64,000 nt of DNA from Humulus lupulus (taxonomy: Eukaryota > Streptophyta > Magnoliopsida > Rosales > Cannabaceae). Below the pieces are notes generated by a model. The model was not told where the DNA came from. It worked only from the letters and a program-made list of their open reading frames with translations, and did no database searches. This document shows, piece by piece, positions 11,431-22,806 of the stretch (the stretch's first letter is position 1; each line of letters begins with the position of its first letter). Where the stretch lies: NCBI RefSeq assembly GCF_963169125.1, contig NC_084794.1, forward strand, positions 108,910,358 through 108,974,357, in the 5' to 3' direction. The position numbers and the translations under genes were made by a program.

Positions 11431-12642
11431 TGTTGCGAAAATTAAGCTATGCAAGTGCACACAGTCGCAATTTGTAATAATATGGTAAAAACCAAGTATT
11501 GTCCTCAAGGACTGATTATTCAATTACCAATCAATCAATTTTTTAATTCTATTTGATTAAACAATTTCAGAGATTTCAAACAAAGAAGAATACTAACGAA
11601 GCACAATGAAAATTTTAACAAAATAACAGAGAGAATGAAATTAGGACAATTATGATCCTCTAATTTTCCACCCTTTTACTTCCTAATGCAAGAATTATAT
11701 CCCCTTCTCCCTATTCAAGAACAAGTTGCAAAAACAATTCATAATCTGGTTAAGATTTACAAATTCAATCTAAATGACAACTTCCTATATTTCTATGGCA
11801 AAGTTGAATCATGAAGAAGGCATTAAACACGCAACTCAGAAAAATAAGCAAACAACTTAGATAATTTCGTTCTAAATTGAGTTTGCATCCAAACAATCAA
11901 AGCATATCAAATTTCACTTTTCAGATTTCAATTTGATTCATGAAATAACAATTAGAGGTGATCAATCAATAATTGCACAAGTAACACAGATTGTAAGGAA
12001 TTGAAAGAGGTGAAGAAGAACATGAATTCTGCATTAATCCATAAAAAGGGTTTCCAAACGATTCACATAATAGCCCTAAAGGAGAACTTAGCCCATAATA
12101 TTCATTCTAGCAGTCATAGAATTCAATTACAAACATGAAAATATTAAAGATAGATGATGAAAACTCAAGAATGGATCCTCCAATGGTCTCCTCCACTTTC
12201 CGTCGTCGTCTCCCTCTGTTTTGCACTCCAAAAACGCCTCCTCTGTCTAATTAGTCGTCATTTTTAACCTAATTCGTGTTTTGTTTAGCTTGAAATGACT
12301 AGAAAGTCCTTAATTAAAAAAATCTGCGTTTTTCTCATTTCTAGACACATCCTGCTGTTGCATGATGTCATTCCTACGGTCGCAGGAATGCTCTAGAAAT
12401 GCAAAAACTTCTCTGGAGCTACGGCCGCAAGACACACTTCCTGCGGTCGCAGGAAGTGCTCCGAAACACGTTTTCCACCAATTTTTTTGTCATTTTGTCT
12501 ATGTTTCCACCATGTTTCCACACCTAAGTCACCTAAGTCCTTTGACACCTGAAAACATACAAAAACAAATGTAAAATAGAAAAAAACAAAACAAACACCT
12601 AATACTTTACCTGAAAAATACATAGATAAATGAGTCTAAAAC

Positions 12643-14555
12643 TGTAATGACCCACTACTCTAGACTTTTGGACCATTAACGAAACTATACATACAAATCC
12701 TTAATATAACTTACATTTGCCAAAATACCATAATTTTATTAAGTAACTTGTAAAAATAAGAGTTACTTACAAAATAAATACCAAGAAGGATATGGGATCC
12801 CATTGTCTTAAAAACAAAACATAATTTAAAATAAAGGAGTTACATAGAAAGTGCGGAAAAATTACACATAAACCCATAAATAAAAGACTACATCCTCGAA
12901 ATCGAACACTCGACTCCTTGAATCCATTCACCATCGATACACAATCCCAAGCATCCACGAACCTTACCGCCACTAAAGCTATTTTCTTGCACATAAAACA
13001 AAAATGAATGAGCCTAATGCCCAGCAAGGAAAATCTAACACATACATCATGTACATAAATTTCATAATAAACATAAAGACATAACATAACACTTATTACA
13101 TACACATACTATAATGGCCATTATTACTTGGGGTCCCATAGACTAAACAAGTCATATGCCCATGAGATTAGTGGGGTCCTACTAGCTAAGTAGGTCATAT
13201 GCCCATAATCTATTTGGGGTCTTGCTAGTCATATGGGTCATATGCCCAAGCCTACAAACATACACATTTCATAACATATTTCATAGCATAGAACATAAGA
13301 TAACACAAGCATAAAACATATAGATTCTATCCTATTTTCCTTACCAAAGTTACCGGGATAAGAGGACAACGTTGGGACTTTTGGAACACTCCTATAACCA
13401 TATATAACAGGGTGAGTAGATTGAAGAAAAAGTAATGAAAAGAATGGAAGGAATGGAATGACTAAACCTTTGAGAAACATACTTACCAAAAACTTATGAG
13501 CAAGTTCTTAGATTTCCTAACCAAAATAAGAGTGAGGTTAGAAGACTGAGTAGAAGACTATGAGAAAGAAAATAACATAAAACCAATGAACTAGAGTTTT
13601 GGGTTACCTTGAAGACTTGTAAGACCAATCTACACCTTAAACCGAAATATTATAAAACCTTACTTCCCAAAGTGTTTGATAAGTTTATGATGTTTAAGCT
13701 TATGATTCCCCAACCTAGGTGTTTACACTCTCACACTCACTTAGCACTTGCAGCCTCTGAACTTAGAGCAAAAGATGAATAATGCCTGAGTACTAGGTCC
13801 TATTTATAGAGTTTAGGAATGAAAGGATCTAAATTTTACTTGAATAAAAATAATAGCTTTTTAGGTGAAAATAATTTGAATAATCGTTCAGCAGAGGCTG
13901 AAGACTCGTTCAAAAAGGTGCTGGACTTATCAAGAAGTTGAATGGCTGAAAGGAAAAAGAATTCAAAAACTTTTGAAATATACTGAAGGAGGCGATATAT
14001 CGCCCCCTGTAGGCGATATATCGCCTGGGCTAGTATGCCCGAGGCTGTCGTGCATCGTCTCGTGTTTTCCGTATCTACGTGCTGCGATATATCGCCCCCT
14101 ATAGCTGCGATATATCGGCACACGCTGATTAATTAAACACGAAATTACACATTTTTAGCTAAGTTTGAATGGAGTAAACAACCTTGACTAAGCCTTCAAC
14201 GTATTCAAAGCTGCTGACTGACCTTATAGCATTCAAACTTTTACCCTTATTAAATTTAATCCTCAAAATACTTAATCCTTAATCATCCATACATAACATG
14301 TGCTTAAAATCCTATTGGTCCTTATCTAAACCTTATTGTATAATAAATATTATCCTTAATATCAGTCATATAATCAAACCTTAGGTTAACATTAATTTTC
14401 TTAAACTATAGGTTAAACTTAGAAAATCTATAAGTACAACTATGAGTGTCCAAATAATTCCCGGTCTGAACCAAAAATCCACAGTTACAAAGATAATACT
14501 ATAAATACTATAATACTACTATCTAACTAGCTAAGTAAAGTTCTTGGACTCTACA
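12643..14555 (-). repeat. Single LTR (solo LTR) of a gypsy-like family
   Basis: 1913 bases bounded by TGTAATGACCC and GGACTCTACA and flanked by the duplication AAAAC (12638-12642, 14556-14560). No internal coding domain is present. A minus-strand TATAAATAG (13800-13808) suggests it is oriented on the minus strand, where it starts TGTAGAGTCC. It carries four copies of a GCGATATATCG palindrome at 13991-14118. A second member of the family is at 48757-61766. It probably arose by recombination between the two LTRs of a full element. Confidence 0.82.
13800..13808 (-). promoter_or_regulatory. TATA box in the single LTR
   Basis: TATAAATAG on the minus strand, with its surroundings (GAGTACTAGGTCC on plus) conserved at 61000-61008 in the second family member. 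Conservation between copies supports a promoter role and the orientation. Confidence 0.5.
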
Positions 14556-14570
14556 AAAACTCACTTATCA

Positions 14571-16039
14571 AACTTCCCCAAACTTAACATTTGCTCGCCC
14601 TCGAGCAAAGAAAACACGACTCAAGATAAACTAAACAAATAAATACAGACACTAAACAAATGAATCAAGATAACCACAATGTTTTTAAAGCCTCAAAATT
14701 AATGAATGACAAGCAAATATAATTTTCAAAAAATAACTGACAAATAATCCAGATTTTCAATCCAACCACTTCTTCAACTTACCTTAACCCATTGATCACT
14801 TTTGTCTACTCAATCATGAACAGTAAAGAAATCATATTTAAAATAATTTACACATGCTGAACTCTCACCATCAATCCATCAAATCCCAAATTTCCATATG
14901 CTTGCTAACTTATTATTCTCCACTAATATAAATCAATGCATGTTCAAGAATCAAAAGGCCTTTTAAAGCTTGTATTGAGAGGCTTAGGTAACGGTAGATA
15001 AAATAGTCATTTAGGCTCATCTATACCATAAGCACATAATCCAAACAACCCAAACCTGATATCTACATTGTAATACAAACAACACCAAATTTCTCTTTAT
15101 TTTCCAAGATTGAGAAGAATTCACACTAATTGTATCTTTTTTTTTTTCGTAAACTACACTTCCCCAAACTTATGTTTTTTTTTTCAATGTGAACAAACAT
15201 AAGAAGTGAAATTTATTTTCAATCTTTCTTCTTTTTTTTTTCTTCAGAATTTTCCTCTCAATCTTTCCTTTTATTTTTCCATTGTTACAACCACATTAAA
15301 CAATAACACCCATTACAATTCAATCCCCATTTATATGTTTATATGCTCATGATATAGATCAAAGGAATGCAAAATTTATAATGAAGTGATCAATTAGGCT
15401 CAACATAAGTGGTTAACAATAAAAAGTTATACTTTTAGGCTCGAAAAGGGGTAACTAAGGTGACTTAATCAAGGATGGCTTGAAAGGCTCAAACGTTAAA
15501 AAAAAAATCGCCTAAATCATCTTCCTAAACAAGCATTGTCTACGATTTCGTCTCAAATAGTAAGCGAGCAAGTTCTAGAATTTGTTCATACATTCTTTCC
15601 ACATTCAAAATTCAGCAAGTGTAAATTTATTTAAATGCAAGAATTTACCAATCATGATCAAATATTCAATGTTACAATGAATTAAAGTAATCCAAAGAAG
15701 TGGTCAAACCAAGAACACGGATTATTTTTACAATCAAGCATATTTTTTTTTCTTCGAATTATATTACAAGTCATTCACGTATTCTCATCAACTAATCATT
15801 GTTATCTTGAATCGACAAACTCTATAGACACCCTAACACACAACACAATTAACAATTTAACAAAACATCAAACGAAACAGTTACTTGACTCAACTAACTA
15901 TAACACAAATAAGAAAATCCCCCTTCCCCAAACTTATCAAAAACATTGTCCCCAATGTTTAAATAAAAGAAAAGGAAAAGAAAACTTCCCTGTAATCCAA
16001 TGTATTGCTCCATTGTAGTGACTCTCATTGCTAACCTCA
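14571..16039 (-). other. 3' noncoding region of the LARD-like element
   Basis: Lies between the end of the gag-like ORF and the 3' LTR. No coding frame of note. It contains three copies of a purine-tract motif (TTCCCCAAACTT on plus, at 14574, 15159 and 15924), the first being the likely functional polypurine tract next to the LTR. Long T and A runs occur near 15137, 15180 and 15232. Confidence 0.6.
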
Positions 16040-16090
16040 TTAGTGTTTTATATTTCGAAACACATCAATGAGTGGTTGACGCCCATAATA
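16040..16090 (-). pseudogene. C-terminal end of the gag-like ORF beyond the CACTA insertion
   Basis: With the CACTA insert and one ATA copy removed, the frame ending VVLYDAY continues as GRQPLIDVFRNIKH and stops at a TAA (16040-16042 on plus). The clean join supports both the insertion boundaries and the reality of this ORF. Confidence 0.6.
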
Positions 16091-16127
16091 CACTACAACA
16101 ATTTTTAGTATATATTACATTAAAAAA
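16091..16127 (+). repeat. CACTA left terminal inverted repeat
   Basis: CACTACAACAATTTTTAGTA followed by an AT-rich stretch ending near TTTAAAAGTGC. It matches the reverse complement of the right end imperfectly (CACTACAA identical, then AGTATNTAT and TTAAAA shared). Confidence 0.8.
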
Positions 16128-16190
16128 TATCACTTATTTAAAAGTGCTATTAATAAGCAATTAAAAAAACACACGGCCCCATATGTGAAA

Positions 16191-16236
16191 TTTCATTTGG
16201 CGCCATATGAAATATATAACTAGGCGCCAAATGAAA
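16191..16236. repeat. 14-bp inverted repeat in CACTA subterminal region
   Basis: TTTCATTTGGCGCC (16191-16204) and its exact reverse complement GGCGCCAAATGAAA (16223-16236) are separated by 18 bases. Subterminal motifs of CACTA elements bind the element's own DNA-binding protein; whether this one does is unknown. Confidence 0.6.
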
Positions 16237-16249
16237 ATAAGAGACACGG

Positions 16250-16709
16250 AAGCACATAGCAAACTAGTCTCAGCCTCCGAACCCCTAAGCCTCCATTGAA
16301 TCCCTAATTTCTAGTTTCGTCTCTTTGCCTTTCTTTCTTTCTTTCTTTCGTCTCTTTGCCTCTCTTTGCTTCTCTTTGCTTCTCTTTCTTTCTAGTTTCC
16401 TAGTCTCTTTCTTTGCTTCTCAACTTCTCTTTCTTGCTTCTCTTTGCTTCTCAGCTTCTCTTTCTTTCTCTTATTTTTTTCGTCTACACAACCATGTTAT
16501 TCTCCTCCACTCACTCTCATCTACACAACCACTCACTCACTAATTTCTGGTTTCGTCTCGTCATTCTCTGCCTCACGTGAGTCTCTGGAGCACACGACGT
16601 CGGTTAGAGCTTCCGAAGGACACAACGGAGGTCATTTTTCTGGTTGTCTCATTTATCTCCGCCTCACAAAATGATTCTCCCCTGCTGGAAGCAAGAACAT
16701 CTTTGTGAG
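16250..16709 (+). other. Leader-like first exon of the CACTA cargo
   Basis: Pyrimidine-rich sequence with CTTT and TCTCTTTGCT repeats (16320-16480), typical of plant 5' leaders. A good splice donor context follows at about 16709 (TTTGTGAG then GTGAGT). Open frames here are low-complexity Phe/Leu/Ser and not believable as proteins. It may be the promoter-proximal end of a captured gene whose later exons follow on the same strand. Confidence 0.35.
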
Positions 16710-17701
16710 GTGAGTTTTTTTTTATACAAATTTCATATAATCAATATATAAATATAGGGTGAACTTCTAGGGTGATTTATAATCTGATTTCATTTTTTTT
16801 TATATTATATTCAAAGCTAGAGAAATAACAAAACCTGTGTGCATACAACACATATACATATATATAGTAGCATTTATTTCTTTTAGGTAAACTTCTATGC
16901 CATGAGCCATAGATTTCTTTGTGATGCATGACAGAAAAAACAAAGAAAAGGGCTAAAAATACCATAGTCCACTGTAGGATTGGTAATGAACATGGTAGAT
17001 TTATGATTTGGGATGAACATACAAATTATAAATGATGAACTTCTAAGTATTCCTTTGTTATGTTTGTAAGTTTTTATCATGTATCATGTATTAGGGTCTT
17101 AATTTTGAAGGTCAGTTTAGGCTGGTTATTTATTTAGAATATTTGAAAATGTATACCACTTTTTGTGATTTAAATATTCCTTTCAGACTCTGTTTGGGGA
17201 CTTGTCTTGAGGTATCATTGATTTTCAATTTTTGTTTTCACTTTTCACTCATGTTTAGATCTAATAAAACCTTGTACTTTTTCTTATTCACGTGTTATTT
17301 GATTGAACTGAAACTTGGTTGTGCATTTTGTTTTTATTGTTGGTTTAGCTGACCTATGTTTAAAGCTTTTGGCCATCAACATAACATGGTGGTATTTTAG
17401 TTTTAACTGAAACTAGCTTGTATTGTTCAGATTTGGACTGTTTGGGAAAAAGAATGATTAAGAGTGAATGTTTGTATTTAGGCTAAATTCGTATCTATAG
17501 AGTATAATTGTGTTAATTGATGTTTGTATCAATTTGTCTGAAAGTTTTGTTTGTCTTACTACTTAAGTTGGTCTTGTTTGCATGTTTGAATGTATTACTA
17601 AGATTTTCTCAAATAATGCATAATAATTGTTTGATGGAATGGTTCAATGAGATAAATGAGTGAATTGAATTATTTTTATAGCTTTTTTTTAATCTACTTA
17701 T

Positions 17702-17989
17702 GTGATAGGGTATCGATTCCTTCTGCCCACTCTCGTCGTGTCCCTCTACTTCTATGAATTACTACTCCTTTATTTTTCAAAGCCTTTTTATGATCCCTAC
17801 AAAAGTTTGCATTCTCCAAGACTTGCTAAATTCTGGAGTGCTGCTAATATATTTTACGCTTCCTTTTGTACCTATTCTTATTGGGCTAATCTCTACCCCA
17901 AGACTTGTATATATGATGAATTGAAGACACAAGCATCGGAAAAAAAATATGATCAAGTCATATTGGACTCTTCATTAAAAACAGAGTAG
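17702..17989 (+). CDS. Unassigned 95-codon ORF in CACTA body
   Basis: Open from 17702 to a TAG at 17987, preceded by a possible splice acceptor (TGTGATAG). An N-terminal hydrophobic stretch (LLPTLVVSLYFYELLLLYF) suggests a membrane segment. It is followed by a mixed region with KFWSAANIFYASF and a charged tail. I do not recognise a family. It is less AT-rich than its surroundings and lies on the same strand as the captured exons, so it may be the last exon of another captured gene. It could also be chance. Confidence 0.3.
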   Translation: MIGYRFLLPTLVVSLYFYELLLLYFSKPFYDPYKSLHSPRLAKFWSAANIFYASFCTYSYWANLYPKTCIYDELKTQASEKKYDQVILDSSLKTE

Positions 17990-20287
17990 AGAGACACAAA
18001 TATATTTATGTGTATAGGAGATGAGATGTGATATATATTATGTGTTTACAAGATATCTAGTCATCTCTTCTTATTTGGAAAAAGGCCACTTAAATTCTTC
18101 CATGTAGTTTTGAAATAGGTTTTTTAAGTTTGATATTAGTAATGAGCCAATAAACTTCCCATGATTCAAATGTTTAGCTATATTTCTATCTTTGTATATA
18201 TAAATAGAGGACTAAAACTTCGAATACAATGGCATGGATTCATGGGTTGGTTATTTTTTTTTTTGTTATAACTGTGTTGGAAGTAAAATCATTTGGATTA
18301 CATGTTTGCATTTGGTTATGTTGTTACTGTCATTGGCCTATGATCCATCATAATTAGTGGAATCTTGTCATTTTTTGCTTATTATTATTTTTTCATTTGC
18401 TTAAAGCAATTTTCTATACCAATTGCCAATTATTTGTTTGAATTCTCCCATTGTTATTTACATGAATTCTAGTTTTACTCTAGTCATTGGTTCATAAACG
18501 AGAAATTAATTCCACAAATGTATGTTGACCAGTAGTTTGGTTTAGAGAAAAGTTTTGCATTTAATCAACTAGACTATGTTTTTACTTGTTCTGGTTCATC
18601 AACTTGGTTAATGGCATATCAAATAATTAAATATCTATGAGCTAAGTACTCAAGTCTCAGAGCATATTATTAATTTAAGTATTACTACTAAATAGTTGTT
18701 TAAATCTGATTTCATTTTGGCTGGTGCCTTGTTACTTAATGAAATTCTTTGATGATATTTCTTATGAAGAGTCTAAACATGTGCTCTAACTATCTTTGAT
18801 AGACAATGCTCAGTTGAGGTTAGGTTTCTTCATTCATGTTTTGTCTTGTGCAACTTAAGCAGTTTATTCACTTTAGGCTTGTTGTTCAGAAACTTTAACC
18901 CAAGGATCCTGCACTAGCAATTAAAATCATTGAAGAGAAACCATTCGTTTGAGCAACTTTTATTTACACTTTAATTGTAAACATGTTTAATTTATTAAGT
19001 GTGTTTGACAGTGGTTATTGTAAAATAAGTTGCATCAAACTGGTGGATTGTGTAAATGTGCATCTTTCGGTTTGAAAAATGGTTTGATGGTGCCCTTCAA
19101 ACCATAATTTTGTTGGTTTGTTATGTTAATATTTTTCTTAACAAAGATTTAGTTAACTTGTTATTGTGTTAATAACAACACTAAAATCTAATAGATTTAA
19201 AAAAAGTATTATGTTTGGTAAGTATTAGAATGCTTTAGGGAGTTTAGTTGATACAAGAGGAATTGTACATTTGTGTCTTCAAGAGGAATTTATAGAGTAT
19301 GCATGTCAGGGGAGAAAAGTTCAATTGCAGATGCATTTGTAAGTATCTCCTTAATTCTTATGACAAAGCACTAGTGCCTTAAGTTTATTTGAGAACATTA
19401 TTCATGCCAAAAACATTGGATCAGATCTTAAATGCAGCAGCAACGCTCTTGGTTGGGACGGGGAGGCTAGCCCGAGTTGTTGTATTTTTACTTTGTTGAT
19501 ATTTTGTATTGCATATGGTGTTGTTTCTTCTGGTTGCAATGTTGTGATTAAGGTAAACGAGAGACTAAAATTGCTAGTGGCCAAAACACTTCAGTAAAAA
19601 TAAACAGTTTTGAGGAACAAGTAATAGTAGATCTTTCATTTATCATACCAATTTTGATGCAGCTATATTCGTGTATTTAGGCTTTTATTTAATAAGTATT
19701 TTAGGTTGACTTTATGAGTACTAGGAATTTATTTCTTTTATCATTCTCTGTTTCTCAGATCTAATGCACATTAGATGTTTGAGAAAAAGCCTCAAACAAC
19801 TAGACAATGTTACCATAATATGAAAATTCCTTCTTATTGCTTGACATGTGAAATCTTATTACCATAAGATGAAAATTAATATTAAGACATTAACTTTTTA
19901 TTGCTCTTGTCAGGTAATGAGAGGAGTGTAAATTGTAGAAGATAGTGAGAAAAAGAGCATTGTTCACATTGCTCTATGTTCATGTGGAATCTTATTACAA
20001 AAAAATATAATTTAGTATTAGGATACTAACTTTTTTCTTCTACATGCTAAGAAATGAGAGAGAGAGAGAGAGATTAGGAAGAAGAGTGTTGCTAGCAGCC
20101 TCACTCCCATATATATATATATATTTATATATACAGTTACAGTGTACATCCTTATCATACTGGTTTTGTATAGTTCATCAGTAATTCTCATTCTCCACAT
20201 ATTTAAGTTGTCCGAATTGTTAAGGATATTATTTTTTCCAAACAAAGTTGGATAGGGGTTTATTTCCCCGTCTTTTTGTTTAGTAAC
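17990..20287. other. AT-rich CACTA interior, nothing recognised
   Basis: No domain seen. It holds simple repeats at 20055-20074 (AG) and 20109-20136 (AT) and ends at the GTAAC duplication (20283-20287) of the nested gypsy element. It looks like intron or intergenic sequence carried with the gene fragments. Confidence 0.5.
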
Positions 20288-20987
20288 TGTTGACGGTAAG
20301 AACTCGTCAACGATTGATGGTTAGAAAACTTCAATCTCTATGCTATAGGAAGCTATGAATCAGATAGAAAGAACTCTAAACAACAGGAGAAAACTTAGGC
20401 AACCATGAATACCAGAAACATATATTTCTTAAGTCCCCTTTTTACATTCAGTTTTCCAACCAACCTTTCAGGTGGTCTTAGAGTTCCTTTTATAATGGGC
20501 TCTAATGGTCTTAGGTACATGCTGATCCAGGGGACCAAGTGGTACATACGTACTGTGTTAGAGGAATGGTTTCAGAGGTAGTGGTTGTACATCCCGTACA
20601 GGAGCAGGTGTCAGAGGGATGTCTCCACTACTTGTCTGTACCCCTGCCTGAGGCGTGGTGGCAGGCGTATTGGCGCAGGAGGTAATGGTGTCGGTAATGA
20701 CCTAAGGCCGTAGACGTACAGACCATGATCCTTACCCTAGCAATCTCACTGGCACTGGTATCCATACTTAGTACTTGGTCGTATAAATATGTCTCATTCG
20801 ACTCGTACCGGATCTCCTAAGCATAAGGACTTCGAGGTGTGAAAAAGGGGATCCTGGGTGCCCGTACTGGCCGTGGCGTTGAGTAGGGGTCTTGGGCCCA
20901 TACGCGTCAAGTCACGGGGTGTCGGCCTCCTAAGAAGATGGTGGGCTGATGGACTTCCCGGGGCGTGCGCGCGTGGGACCTTGCGCG

Positions 20988-21360
20988 GCCTCGCGCATGG
21001 GGCGCCATTGACGGCCTCGCAGCCTCCTTCGGCCTCGCGCATGGGGCGCCATTGACGGCCTCACAGCCTCCCTCGGCCTCATGCGTGGGGCGCCATAGAC
21101 GGCCTCGCAGCCTTCCTCGGCTCCGCGCATGGGCATGGTGGGAGTGGCCCAAGGGCCTTGCGGATCGGTGGCCTCGCGAGATGGGAGGGCCTCGCAGATC
21201 GGTGGCCTCGCGAGACAGGAGGGCCTCGCGGATCGGTGGCCTCGCGAGACGGGAGGGCCTCGCGGAATGGGACGGCCCTCGCCCATATGATGGCCTCGCC
21301 TGTTTGATGGCCTCGCCCATTTGATGGCCTCGCGGAATGGAGGCCTTGCGAGACGGTAGC
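20988..21360. repeat. GC-rich minisatellites in LTR of copy A
   Basis: Three units of about 44 bases (GGCCTCGCGCATGGGGCGCC...) are followed by short units of 17-34 bases built from GGCCTCGCGAGA, GGAGGGCCTCGCGGA and GATCGGTGGCCTCGC. Long Pro/Arg/Ala-rich open frames cross it on both strands and are products of the repeat, not genes. Confidence 0.8.
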
Positions 21361-21599
21361 CTTGGGGCTCTGCTTCGGCCTTATATTTTCTCTTGATGAG
21401 ATTATGAGCATCAACACCATTCAATGCTCCATGTTCGTTCGGCATATCAACAAGGTTCCCCCAAGTGATCTCGTGCCTATGTCGAGGAGGCTTCAACCTA
21501 TGCATGTCCTGAGAAGTCAAGGTGCCAAGGGTCAGGGCCGGTCTATGCGGGTCGCATAGACACGAGGCTAGCAGCAAGAGCGCCGTGGCAAGGCCACAC

Positions 21600-21906
21600 C
21601 CTCGCATAGCGAGGCTGGCCCTTTTCCCTCAGGTAGGAGCATGGTACGGGCGTAGCAACAAGGTAGCACCCTCGCATAGCGAGGCTGCCTCTCCTCCTCC
21701 CAGGTGCAGCGTCGTGAGGCTAGGAGCACGGATGCCACAACAAAGCCCCCACCCTCGCATGGCGAGGCTGACATTCTTCCTCCGAGTGTAGGCGAGGCTT
21801 GATGCCTGATGGAACCGGGCGCATACGGACGACCAGTTAGGGACCCTCGCATAGCGAGGGTGAAGTTCGGATGGGCAAATGGCCGAGGGCCCTCGCCTAG
21901 TGAGGG
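21600..21906. repeat. Five short hairpins in LTR of copy A
   Basis: CCTCGC-ATA-GCGAGG or close variants at 21600-21614, 21670-21684, 21753-21767, 21844-21860 (7-bp stem) and 21890-21906. All are kept in the other LTR between about 30258 and 30566. Confidence 0.75.
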
Positions 21907-22300
21907 TGTCTCGTAGTATAGAGCTTCATCCGTGAATAAAATTCTCAAGGAGAAATTTCCACATTTACACTTCCCCCCGAGTCTATAAGTACACTTTTAA
22001 GTGTGCTTGTAGACTTTCTTCACTTCTCTTGCATGACATGCACGACCAATCTTGGGGGATTTTTCCTTGGCAATTTTTCCAACGCCTTTTGAAGAAGCAT
22101 GAGGTGAGGCTTGGGGTTGTGTTTCTTTTTTGTGTCCAAAGAAACACAAAAGTCACCCAACACTTGGGGGATCCATGAAAGATCCTAAGATTGCATAAGG
22201 ACCAATCATCCTCCATCGCGGATCCCAAGGTTACCCATACTCTTGATCTCCACCATTTATAGGGAAATAGATCTTAGGGCTAGGGAGCATTGACTTTCCC

Positions 22301-22308
22301 TATAAATA
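22301..22308 (+). promoter_or_regulatory. TATA box upstream of antisense ORF, copy A
   Basis: TATAAATA on the plus strand, 332 bases inside the 3' LTR edge and about 500 bases before the ORF start at 22807. An equivalent box lies at 50228-50236 in copy B. It suggests that the ORF is transcribed separately from the element's own genomic RNA, on the opposite strand. Confidence 0.55.
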
Positions 22309-22349
22309 CTCCAAGGCTTGAAACCACTTCTCTACACAAAGACTTGCTT

Positions 22350-22403
22350 AGCCTAGTGGTATTCCCTCTAAGCCTCTTCCAAGAGCTCCAAGGTTCTATT
22401 CTC
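22350..22403 (+). other. tRNA-like A-box/B-box pair, copy A
   Basis: TAGCCTAGTGG (22350-22360) fits the tRNA A-box consensus and GGTTCTATTCT (22393-22403) approximates the B-box. They start 43 bases apart, the spacing of a tRNA gene. Copy B has the same pair. Acceptor stems do not pair, so this is not a functional tRNA. Confidence 0.4.
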
Positions 22404-22806
22404 AATAGAAGCATTTTTGAGGTACCCCTTCTTTTATTTCTATTCTCCTTTCTTTTTTTTTTTCTTTGTTTTGTTTTAATAATTTTTTTTCTTTAGCTTC
22501 GTGGTGACGCTGGGCATTACCTCGCTCCTACGGTCTCGCTCCTGCTCCTTCGTAAGTCTGTCCTTACGTCCCCTCAGCTTCGTATTCCCACAGGTATGTC
22601 TCCTTCATCTCTTCTCCCTTTTGCTTTGCATTGATTATACGAGGGTAGAATTGATGGTCGCATGACACTCAACCTTCAGAGTTTAGCATTTTCTTCGCAT
22701 AGCCTTTCCAGTACTCATACACCGGCCCTTTTCTTATACCCTCACACTCATGTTGTAGATATTGAGTCGCCCTTATGCGTACACGCCCTCGAGTCTTAGC
22801 TTGTCC

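Larger units (their letters stand above)
11431..14570 (-). repeat. LARD-like 3' LTR, interrupted by a single LTR
   Basis: LTR sequence runs 11431-12642 and 14561-14570 (the last ten bases, TCACTTATCA). Between them sits a foreign single LTR plus its AAAAC duplication. Its length without the insert is about 1222 bases, close to the 1209 of the other LTR. It contains two inverted copies of an AGGAATG/CATTCCT type and CCTGCGGTCGCAGGA-like segments around 12350-12450. Confidence 0.88.
20288..21969 (-). repeat. 3' LTR of gypsy copy A
   Basis: 1682 bases, TGTTGACGGTAAGAAC to CCACATTTACA. It contains a TATA box on minus (20487-20494), three tandem units of about 44 bases (20988-21120), a GGCCTCGCGAGA-type minisatellite (about 21160-21360) and five CCTCGC-ATA-GCGAGG hairpins (21600-21906). 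It is shorter than its partner only in the minisatellite. Confidence 0.9.

Noticed and set aside
12362..12623. Open frames in the LARD-like LTR (also 39327-39634)
   Set aside because: They recur in both LTRs, on opposite strands of the same hairpin-rich sequence, with no domain or codon signal.
20794..21607. Several overlapping Pro/Arg/Ala-rich open frames on both strands (also 29267-30266, 49592-50165, 54227-55177, 59397-60252)
   Set aside because: They run through GC-rich LTR minisatellites, change with repeat number between the two LTRs and have no domain. They are repeat products.
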